This document shows, piece after piece, positions 23,509-30,095 of a stretch of 31,703 nucleotides of DNA. The DNA comes from VAXT01 sp035318925 (GTDB lineage Bacteria > Actinomycetota > Thermoleophilia > Gaiellales > Gaiellaceae): assembly GCA_035318925.1 (NCBI GenBank), contig DATHDS010000006.1:1-31703 (forward strand). Reading direction: 5' to 3'. The first letter of the stretch is position 1; the number at the start of each line of letters is the position of its first letter. The notes under the pieces were generated by a model. It was given only the letters and a program-made list of their open reading frames with translations, was not told the DNA's origin and made no database searches. The position numbers were made by a program, and so were the translations under genes.

Positions 23509-24135
23509 GTGGCCGGCCAGCTCGCTGCATTCCTCGGCGTCTCCGCGATCGTGATCGTGACGCCCGGGCCCGACACCGCGCTCACGATCCGGAACTCGCT
23601 TCTCGGCGGGCGGCGCGCCGGGGTCTTCACGGCGATCGGCGTCTCGAGCGGCCAGGCGGCTTGGAGTCTGGCGACGGCAGTCGGAATTGCGGCGCTGCTC
23701 GCTGCCTCCGAGCCCGCCTTCGTGGCCGTGAAGCTTCTCGGTGCCGCCTACCTCTTCTGGCTCGGGGCCCGCTCGCTTGCCGCTGCGCTCCGCGGTCGCT
23801 TCAAGGACCGCGCCGAAGCCGTGCGGCGCGGCTCGCTCGGGCGCCGTGTCGCGTTCCGGCAGGGCCTGCTCAGCAACCTCGGCAACCCCAAGATGGCGGC
23901 CTTCTTCCCGAGCCTGCTGCCGCAGTTCGCGCCGCAGCAGCACGCGTTCCCCGTCCTGCTCGGCCTCGGCTTCGTCTTCTCGCTGATGACGCTCGTCTGG
24001 CTGACTGCCTACGCCTTCGCGGTCGCCAGAGCGGGCGATCTCCTCGGCCGGCCGGCGATCCGGCGCGCGGTCGAGGCCGTGACCGGTGCGGTGCTCGTTG
24101 CGCTCGGCGTGCGCCTGGCGACCGAGCGGCACTAA
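23509..24135 (+). CDS. LysE/RhtB-family amino-acid exporter
   Basis: The 208-residue product has the family's six-helix layout and signature N-terminus: FLGVSAIVIVTPGPDTALTI, RNSLLGGRRAGVFTAIGVSS and a helix with KLLGAAYLFWLGARSL. The conserved NPK motif follows (LLSNLGNPKMAAFFPSLLPQF). Family members export basic amino acids, homoserine, threonine or related compounds in exchange for protons; the substrate cannot be told here. The start is GTG 23509. The stop TAA overlaps the ATG of the next gene (TAATG), so it heads a three-gene operon with a serine hydrolase and an MFS exporter. Confidence 0.9.
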   Translation: MAGQLAAFLGVSAIVIVTPGPDTALTIRNSLLGGRRAGVFTAIGVSSGQAAWSLATAVGIAALLAASEPAFVAVKLLGAAYLFWLGARSLAAALRGRFKDRAEAVRRGSLGRRVAFRQGLLSNLGNPKMAAFFPSLLPQFAPQQHAFPVLLGLGFVFSLMTLVWLTAYAFAVARAGDLLGRPAIRRAVEAVTGAVLVALGVRLATERH

Positions 24136-25253
24136 TGAGCATCGTGTCGCTCCCGCCGCCGGCGATCGTCTCGCCGGCTCCCCGCGAGGTGTCCTTCGGG
24201 CGGATCGAGGGCCGAGCCGCGCCGGGCACGCGCCGGGTCCTCGTCCGCGTGAACGGACGGCTCCTGGCGACGAAGAACGTGTTCAGGCGCAGGTTCGTGC
24301 TCGTCGTCTCTCTGCCGCAGCGAGATGTCACCTTGCGCGTGACCGCCGTCGACGCCGAAGGCCACCGCGCTTCGACGCTCGTCGGGCCTGTCTTCGGCCT
24401 GCCCCGGGAGACCGCCCCGTTTGCCGGGCCGGTTCCGCCGCTGCGCGGGTACGAGGACCCGGCTCTCGCCCGCACCGTGCGCGGTCTCGCCCACCGCTTT
24501 CCGGGGATCTGCGGCTTCTTCGTCCAGGACCTGCGAACGGGTCGGGGAGCGTCGTGGAACGCGCGCGCCCGCTTCCCCGCCGCTTCGACTCTCAAGCTCG
24601 CGATCGCGGTCGAGCTCCTGCGTGGCCTGCACGGGGTTCCCGCGTCCGGCACGAGGCTCGCGACCCTCCTGTGGCAAATGCTCGTCTACTCCGACGATCG
24701 CGCGGCGAACGAGTTGCTCGAGGCGATCGGCGGCTCGACCTCCGGAGGCTCGGCCCGCGTGAACGCGATGATGTGGAAGCTTGGCCTGACCGACAGCGAC
24801 ATGTACGGCGGCTACATCGTCGAAGGGGACGGGATCGTCCGCTCGCCGATCCCGCTCGAGATCTTCGGCCGGCCCTCCTTCATCGGCAAGGCGACGACCG
24901 CGTGGGACATGGCCCGGCTCGAGCGCGCACTGCACCTGGCCGCGGGCGCCCGGGGCGCGCTCGTCCAGCGCTTCCGAGGGGCGCTCACACCCGCCGACGC
25001 GAAGTTCCTCCTCTACCTGCTCGCGCACGCGCGCACGCGAGGGGGCCTGACGTACGTGAGCGGCCGGGGCGTGACGGTGCTGCACAAGGCGGGTTGGATC
25101 GAGAACGCGAGACATGACACCGGCCTCGTCTACTCGCGTCACGGCGCCTTCGTCGTCACGGTCATGACCTGGAACGGCCGCGGGGTCGGCGCCGCATCGG
25201 ATCGCCTCGCGAGTCGCGTCGCCCGGGCGGCGCTGGCCCGATTCCGCGACTGA
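24135..25253 (+). CDS. Class-A beta-lactamase-fold serine hydrolase with an N-terminal Ig-like domain
   Basis: The product has 372 residues. Residues ~1-90 look like an Ig/fibronectin-type beta-sandwich (VLVRVNGRLLATKN, RDVTLRVTAVDAEGH). From ~105 it is a beta-lactamase2-type domain: the SxxK nucleophile motif STLK (151-154), an SDN-like motif SDDRAAN (186 on) and a KTG-like box HKAGW (Lys318). The Glu of class-A lactamases in the omega loop (ExxLN) is not evident, so a peptidoglycan-related or esterase role is as likely as antibiotic hydrolysis. I see no signal peptide, which is unusual for a wall enzyme; a start further upstream would lie inside the LysE gene. The start overlaps the LysE stop and its own stop overlaps the MFS start (TGATG). 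Confidence 0.8.
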   Translation: MSIVSLPPPAIVSPAPREVSFGRIEGRAAPGTRRVLVRVNGRLLATKNVFRRRFVLVVSLPQRDVTLRVTAVDAEGHRASTLVGPVFGLPRETAPFAGPVPPLRGYEDPALARTVRGLAHRFPGICGFFVQDLRTGRGASWNARARFPAASTLKLAIAVELLRGLHGVPASGTRLATLLWQMLVYSDDRAANELLEAIGGSTSGGSARVNAMMWKLGLTDSDMYGGYIVEGDGIVRSPIPLEIFGRPSFIGKATTAWDMARLERALHLAAGARGALVQRFRGALTPADAKFLLYLLAHARTRGGLTYVSGRGVTVLHKAGWIENARHDTGLVYSRHGAFVVTVMTWNGRGVGAASDRLASRVARAALARFRD

Positions 25254-26491
25254 TGCGGCTCGTCCCGCAGCTCCTGCGCGGGAATCTCGTCTTCCGGCGC
25301 TTCTGGCTGGGCCAGACGATCTCGCTCTTCGGCGACCAGATCACGATGATCGCCGTCCCGCTCACGGCCGTGCTCGTCCTGCACGCGAACGCGGCCCAGA
25401 TGGGGTACCTGATCGCGGCCGAGCTCGCGCCGAACCTCTTCTTCGCTCTGTACGCGGGAGCCTGGGTCGACCGGCGCGGCCGCCGCCGGGCGACGATGAT
25501 CGCGTGCGATCTCGGCCGGGGTGCGCTGATCGCGACGATTCCGCTGGCGTACGCGTTCGACGCGCTCAGGATCCAGCAGCTCTACGTCGTCGCGTTCCTC
25601 GTCGGCAGCCTGACCGTGCTCTTCCACGTCTCGTACAGCTCGCTCTTCGTCTCGATCGTCCCACGGGAGAGCTACGTCGAGGCGAACTCGTTCCTGGCCG
25701 GTAGCCGCGCGTTCTCGTTCGTCGCCGGGCCGAGCGTCGGCGGCATTCTCGTCCAGGCCTTGAAGGCGCCGTTCGCGCTGCTCTTCGACGCGGTCACCTA
25801 TCTCGTCTCCGCGTTCTACCTCCGCTCGATCTCGCCCGAGGAGCCGCCCACGGAGGTGGCCGAGCGCGGGCACGTGGTCGCCGGCGCCCGGTTCGTCATG
25901 CGCACCCCGGCGATTCGGGCGTCGCTGCTCGCCACGGCGACCATCAACCTCTTCAACTTCATCTTCTGGGCGCTGTTCATCCTCTACGCCGTCCGTTCGC
26001 TGCACGTCCGGCCCGGAACGCTCGGGCTCGTCCTCGGGGCGGGGGCGGTCGGAGGCGTGATCGGATCGCTGATCACGACACGCCTCGGGAGGAGGATCGG
26101 GATCGGCCCGACCTTCCTGCTCGGCTGCATCCTGTTCCCGACGCCGCTCGTGCTCGTGCCGCTGGCCGGCGGGCCCCAGCCGCTCGTCCTCGCGATGCTC
26201 TTCCTCGCGGAGTTCGGCAGCGGGCTCGGCGTGATGATTCTCGACATCAGCGCCGGCTCGATCTTCGCCGCGCTCGTCCCACACCGGCTCCGCTCGCGCG
26301 TCTCGGGCGCGTACATGGTCGTCAACAACGGCGTCCGGCCGGTTGGATCGCTCATCGGCGGATTCCTCGGGAGCACGATCGGGCTGCGGCCAACGCTCTG
26401 GATCGCGGTCATCGGCGCGATCGTGGGCTTCCTCTGGCTCCTGCCCTCGCCGATTCCGAGGATGCGAGAGCTACCCGAACCGGCGGAGTAG
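25253..26491 (+). CDS. MFS exporter, EntS-like (MFS_3) group
   Basis: The 412-residue product has 12 predicted helices. The N-terminus (NLVFRRFWLGQTISLFGDQI) and the loop motif YAGAWVDRRGRRRATM (motif A) are typical of the EntS/MefE-like subgroup, which exports siderophores, macrolides or other small molecules with proton antiport. A second characteristic segment is SFLAGSRAFSFVAGPSVGG. It starts at ATG 25253 in a TGATG overlap, so it is translated with the serine hydrolase. Its last 83 bases run antisense to the receiver-domain gene. The trio of LysE, hydrolase and MFS suggests a role in exporting or tolerating a compound; that is inference. Confidence 0.9.
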   Translation: MRLVPQLLRGNLVFRRFWLGQTISLFGDQITMIAVPLTAVLVLHANAAQMGYLIAAELAPNLFFALYAGAWVDRRGRRRATMIACDLGRGALIATIPLAYAFDALRIQQLYVVAFLVGSLTVLFHVSYSSLFVSIVPRESYVEANSFLAGSRAFSFVAGPSVGGILVQALKAPFALLFDAVTYLVSAFYLRSISPEEPPTEVAERGHVVAGARFVMRTPAIRASLLATATINLFNFIFWALFILYAVRSLHVRPGTLGLVLGAGAVGGVIGSLITTRLGRRIGIGPTFLLGCILFPTPLVLVPLAGGPQPLVLAMLFLAEFGSGLGVMILDISAGSIFAALVPHRLRSRVSGAYMVVNNGVRPVGSLIGGFLGSTIGLRPTLWIAVIGAIVGFLWLLPSPIPRMRELPEPAE

Positions 26492-26918
26492 CTCGGCCGC
26501 GGTGAGCCTCAGAAGAGTGCTCGATCGCCGTCACGAGGTCGCCCGCGCGGCTGAACTTCTTGATGCACGCGTCGGCTCCGGCTCCGAGCGCTCGCTCGAC
26601 ATGCTCGTCGCCGGTGAGCCCGGTCATGACCACGACCCTCGTCCCCGGGAGCCGCCGCCGGATCCGGCGGGTGGCCGAGATGCCGTCCAGGCGGGGCATC
26701 CGGATGTCCATCAGCACCACGTCCGGCCGCAGCGCAACGGCCTGCTCGATCGCCTCCCGGCCGTCGCTCGCGATCCCGACGACCCCCATGCCGTCCTGCT
26801 GGCCGAGCAGCACCGAGATCGCCTCTGCGTAGAGGAGTTGGTCGTCGACGACGAGGACTCGGAGAGACGGCTGCGTCTGCTCGTCTGCGGTTAAGCGGAG
26901 GGCGGTGAGGGGATTCAC
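26409..26918 (-). CDS. Stand-alone response-regulator receiver domain
   Basis: GTG 26918 opens a 169-residue frame. Residues ~19-130 form a complete CheY-like receiver: acidic pair D25-D26 (VLVVDDQLL), phospho-acceptor D71 (DVVLMDIRMPRLDG), T99 (VVVMTG) and K120 (CIKKF). The sequence resembles NarL-type receivers, but where the LuxR-type helix-turn-helix should follow, the frame runs into low-complexity sequence (ESARAGARGSPRSRR) antisense to the end of the MFS gene. The output domain is therefore absent, either naturally or by truncation. No good ribosome site precedes the GTG. It is divergent from the ANTAR gene 230 bases away, and I suggest they may act together. No histidine kinase is in the window. 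Confidence 0.8.
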   Translation of the reverse strand: MNPLTALRLTADEQTQPSLRVLVVDDQLLYAEAISVLLGQQDGMGVVGIASDGREAIEQAVALRPDVVLMDIRMPRLDGISATRRIRRRLPGTRVVVMTGLTGDEHVERALGAGADACIKKFSRAGDLVTAIEHSSEAHRGRATPPVRVALASSESARAGARGSPRSRR

Positions 26919-27148
26919 CGGTGAGAAGACGCCCGAGGACGGCGAAACTTGTTCGCTGCCGGTCGCGAGTAGACTTCGTGACGGAGGTAGCGAGCAGTCG
27001 GGCAGACGCAGGGGCTAGTCCTCTCCGCTAAGTCGCCGGCACTTCTCTTCGTTGCAACCGGCCGGTTCCGCAAACGAATGGAGCACGATGCCCGGTGAGA
27101 CGACACGCATGACGACGAGCAAAGCGCGCTCGGAGGGATTGCTAGCCC

Positions 27149-27346
27149 TTGACGCGAGCCATGCAAGCGGTGCTCGAGAACCGCGTGGTGATCCAGCAGG
27201 TGAAGGGAATGCTGGCCGAGAGGCTCGGGGTCACCCTCGAAGAGGCGTCCGCCTTCCTGCGCACGGCCGCCCATGCGCAAGGGATGGAGTTGGACGAGCT
27301 CGCGACCGAGATCATCCAGTCGCTCAAGACGCAAGCGGAGCACTAG
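27149..27346 (+). CDS. Stand-alone ANTAR-domain RNA-binding regulator
   Basis: The 65-residue product is almost entirely an ANTAR three-helix bundle: LENRVVIQQVKGMLAERLGV, TLEEASAFLRTAAHAQGMEL and DELATEIIQ. Known ANTAR proteins bind paired stem-loops in nascent RNA and prevent termination, and usually carry a receiver or GAF sensor in the same chain. Here no sensor is attached; an in-frame TAG at 27143 closes the frame upstream. TTG 27149 is the longest start; ATG 27161 is an alternative, and GGAGGG lies 11 bases before the TTG. The stop is two bases before the GTG of the next gene. The nearby receiver-only gene could supply the missing signal input. Confidence 0.8.
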   Translation: MTRAMQAVLENRVVIQQVKGMLAERLGVTLEEASAFLRTAAHAQGMELDELATEIIQSLKTQAEH

Positions 27347-27348
27347 GT

Positions 27349-27636
27349 GTGCCCGAGTCGCTCCACGTAGAGGCGCCGTCGGCGGCGCTGGCGCTCTCGC
27401 TCATCGAGCACCTTGACGGCCTCCACGCGGAAGTTGTGCCCTTCGGCGGCGAGCGGTTCCAGGTCTGCGTCGACCTCGACGGTGGCGCCGGAGCAGACCG
27501 CGTATTGCTCGACAGCCTCGAGCGTGTCGAGCACTGGCTCGAGTCCTCTGGCCTCGAACTCGTCGAGGTCGGGCTGAACGGCCGCTCGTACGGGTTCAAG
27601 CGGCGCGACGGAGCCCAGATCCCGCCGCAGCGGTAA
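27349..27636 (+). CDS. Small conserved-looking protein next to ANTAR, unknown function
   Basis: GTG 27349 starts two bases after the ANTAR stop. The 95-residue product reads as one compact alpha/beta domain: SAALALSLIEHLDGLHAEVV, then strand FQVCVDLDGG, a helix RVLLDSLERVEHWLESSGLE and a final strand VEVGLNGRSYGF. It recalls small ferredoxin-like or ACT-like folds, but I cannot name a family. Tight spacing shows co-translation with ANTAR, so a helper or sensing role is possible. The next gene starts nine bases on. Confidence 0.6.
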   Translation: MPESLHVEAPSAALALSLIEHLDGLHAEVVPFGGERFQVCVDLDGGAGADRVLLDSLERVEHWLESSGLELVEVGLNGRSYGFKRRDGAQIPPQR

Positions 27637-27645
27637 ATTCGGGGC

Positions 27646-28653
27646 GTGCCCGCGCCGCGCACCCTGCCCTGGAGCTGGTACTCCGACCCGGACGTGCTGC
27701 GCCGCGAGCAGGAGCGGATCTTCCGGCGCACGTGGCAGTACGTCGGCCACACGGGACCGTTCGAGACCCTCGGAGACCGCTTCGCCGCCTGGGCGGGGGA
27801 CGTGCCGGTCCTCGTCGTCCGCGCCGAGGAGGGGATTCGCGCGTTCCTCAACGTCTGTCGCCACCGGGGCTCGCTGCTCGCCGACGGCGAGGGGTCGGGC
27901 CAGACGATCCAGTGCCCGTACCACGCGTGGACGTACGGGCTCGACGGCTCCCTCCGGGCAGCCCCGCGGTCGGAGCGGGAGATGGGCTTCGAGGCGGAGG
28001 GACTGTCCCTCGTCCCGCTGCGCCTCGAGACGTGGGGCCCGTTCTGCTTCGTCAACCCGGACGCCGACGCAGCTCCTCTGGCCGAGACGCTCGGCCCGGT
28101 GCCCGAGCTCGTCCCGGTCGACGGCCTCGTCTTCCACGCGCGCGACGAGTATGAGGTCGCCGCGAACTGGAAGATCGGCTGCGAGAACTACCTCGAGTGC
28201 TACCACTGCGCCGTCGCGCACAAGGACTTCAGCGCCGCCTACGACGTCGACCCCGACGAGTACCGGCTCGAGCCGACCGGCCAGCACGTCCTGTCCCAGT
28301 TCGCGCACACACGCGGCGCGGGGGAGGGGCAGGCCCAGTTCCACTTCGTCTGGCCGAACCTCAGGATCAACATGTTCGCGGGGACGCCGAATCTCTCGAT
28401 CGGGCCGCTGCTGCCGGCGGGCCCGGAGCGCTCGTCCGGCTTCCTCGACTACTTCTTCACCCCGGATGCCGACGGCGACTGGGTGGAGGAGCTGCTCGCC
28501 TTCGACCGGCAGGTGGGCGCTGAGGATCGCGCACTCGTCGAGCGCGTTCAGAAAGGCGTCCGTTCGGGGATCCTCGAGGAGGGCCGGCTGCTCAGCGGGA
28601 GCGAACAGCTCGTCGCCCGCTTCCAGGAACTCGTCGGCACAGCCCTCTCTTGA
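27646..28653 (+). CDS. Rieske non-heme iron oxygenase, alpha subunit
   Basis: The 335-residue product has a Rieske [2Fe-2S] domain with C71-x-H73 (NVCRHRGS) and C90-xx-H93 (CPYHAWTYGLDG). The catalytic domain follows with the mononuclear iron site NWKIGCENYLECYHCAVAH (His187 and His192; the third ligand is an acidic residue further on). Glu184 takes the bridging position usually held by Asp. These enzymes add oxygen to aromatic rings or N-methyl and O-methyl groups, using electrons from a reductase that is not in this window. It starts at GTG 27646. It is downstream of the ANTAR pair and its TGA overlaps the TTG of the exporter (TTGA), pointing to one catabolic operon, possibly under ANTAR antitermination. 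Confidence 0.9.
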   Translation: MPAPRTLPWSWYSDPDVLRREQERIFRRTWQYVGHTGPFETLGDRFAAWAGDVPVLVVRAEEGIRAFLNVCRHRGSLLADGEGSGQTIQCPYHAWTYGLDGSLRAAPRSEREMGFEAEGLSLVPLRLETWGPFCFVNPDADAAPLAETLGPVPELVPVDGLVFHARDEYEVAANWKIGCENYLECYHCAVAHKDFSAAYDVDPDEYRLEPTGQHVLSQFAHTRGAGEGQAQFHFVWPNLRINMFAGTPNLSIGPLLPAGPERSSGFLDYFFTPDADGDWVEELLAFDRQVGAEDRALVERVQKGVRSGILEEGRLLSGSEQLVARFQELVGTALS

Positions 28654-30056
28654 GAGAACGGCAGCACTACAACGTCACGCTCGCGATCCTGACGCTCGCA
28701 GGAATCGCCTTTGCGCTTCAGCAGACGATGGTGATTCCGGCGCTGCCTGCGCTCCAGCGCGACCTGGACACGACGACCGTGTGGGCGACATGGCTCCTGA
28801 CCGGCTTCCTCCTCACCGCCTCGGTAACGACGCCGCTGCTCGGGAAGCTCGGCGACCAGTACGGGAAGAAGCGGCTGCTCGTGATCAGCCTGGGGATCTT
28901 CTTCGTCGGCTGTGTCGGTGCTGCCGTCGCGCCGAACATCTGGGTGCTGATCGCCTTCCGCATGGTGCAGGGAACCGGTGGCGCGGTCTTTCCGCTCAGC
29001 TTCTCGATCATTAAGGACGAGTTCCCGCCGGAGAAGGTCGGGGTCGCGGTCGGCATCGTCTCCTCGGTCTTCGCAGTCGGCGGCGGGCTCGGGCTCGTGC
29101 TCTCCGGGCTGATCGTCGACCATCTGTCGTGGCGGTGGCTCTTCGTCGTCGGAGCGCTCGGCGTCGGCATCGCAGCCTTCTTCATCCACCGCTTCGTGCC
29201 CGAGTCGCCGGTCAAGACGGAGTCGCGCGTCGACGTCCCCGGCGCAGCGCTCCTCTCAGTCGGGCTCGTCTGCCTGCTGCTGGCGCTGACGGAGGGTGAG
29301 AGCTGGGGTTGGCTTTCGGGACGGATCGTGGGCCTCTTCGCCGGCGCGGCGGTCGCTCTCCTCGCCTGGGCGCTCGTCGAGCTGCGCATTCCTGAGCCTA
29401 TGGTCGACATGCGGATGCTCGCGCACCGTCCCGTCCTCCTCACGAACCTGACCGCGATGATCGCCGGCTTCGCGATGTTCGGCTCCTTCGTCCTGATCCC
29501 GAACTTCGTGGAGACGCCGACGGGCCTCTCGTCCTCGGTCGCGGCGATGGTGGATTACGGTTTCGGCGCGACCTCGACGCAGGCCGGGCTCTACCTCCTG
29601 CCCGGTGCTCTGGGCGGGTTCTTCTCAGGTCCGGTCGCCGGGATCCTCGGCAGGCGCTACGGCTCGAAGTGGCCGCTCGCACTCGGGATGCTCATGGCCT
29701 CGGGCGGGATCACGGTCCTCGCCATCTGGCACTCGCGTCCCTGGCACATCGTGCTCGGGATGTTCGTCCTCGGTGCGGGCGTGCCATTCGCATTCGCGGC
29801 GATGGCGAAGCTGATCGTCGATGCGGTGCGGCCGATCGAGACCGGGGTCGCCACGGGCGTGAACACGGTCATGCGGACGATCGGCGGCGTCGTCGGCGGG
29901 CAGGTGGGCGCCGCGATCCTCACGGCCAAGACGATCTCGGGGACGAACGTGCCCGCAGAGGGGGCGTTCGCCGCGGCCTTCTGGATGAGCGCCGTAGCCG
30001 CGTTGCTGGGCGCGGTGCTGGCGGTGTTCGTGACGCCGCTGCGTCGGGCCAGGTAG
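28650..30056 (+). CDS. MFS transporter, DHA2 (EmrB/QacA) group
   Basis: The 468-residue product has about 14 hydrophobic helices. Motif A is GKLGDQYGKKRLL, and the motif-B region is RMVQGTGGAVFPLSFSIIKD. The helix FAVGGGLGLVLSGLIVDHLS fits motif C of antiporters. Such proteins expel drugs or metabolites using the proton gradient. The start TTG 28650 overlaps the stop of the Rieske gene, so translation is coupled, and it may export the substrate or product of that enzyme. The hydrophobic N-terminus (YNVTLAILTLAGIAFAL) follows directly, supporting this start. It is intact, unlike the MFS gene at 18576. Confidence 0.9.
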   Translation: MRERQHYNVTLAILTLAGIAFALQQTMVIPALPALQRDLDTTTVWATWLLTGFLLTASVTTPLLGKLGDQYGKKRLLVISLGIFFVGCVGAAVAPNIWVLIAFRMVQGTGGAVFPLSFSIIKDEFPPEKVGVAVGIVSSVFAVGGGLGLVLSGLIVDHLSWRWLFVVGALGVGIAAFFIHRFVPESPVKTESRVDVPGAALLSVGLVCLLLALTEGESWGWLSGRIVGLFAGAAVALLAWALVELRIPEPMVDMRMLAHRPVLLTNLTAMIAGFAMFGSFVLIPNFVETPTGLSSSVAAMVDYGFGATSTQAGLYLLPGALGGFFSGPVAGILGRRYGSKWPLALGMLMASGGITVLAIWHSRPWHIVLGMFVLGAGVPFAFAAMAKLIVDAVRPIETGVATGVNTVMRTIGGVVGGQVGAAILTAKTISGTNVPAEGAFAAAFWMSAVAALLGAVLAVFVTPLRRAR

Positions 30057-30059
30057 AGG

Positions 30060-30088
30060 TTTACCTATTACGAAGAGGGGCGTATCCT
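30060..30088 (+). promoter_or_regulatory. Sigma-A-type promoter giving a leaderless or nearly leaderless transcript
   Basis: TTTACC (30060-30065), a 17-base spacer and TATCCT (30083-30088) form a good -35/-10 pair. Transcription would begin near 30095, at the GTG start codon at 30096. Confidence 0.55.
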
Positions 30089-30095
30089 TCGAGAA

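Noticed and set aside
25139..26284. 381-codon open frame on the minus strand opposite the EntS-like MFS gene
   Set aside because: It is Glu/Arg/Asp-rich low-complexity sequence mirroring a hydrophobic membrane protein; no motif or start signal.
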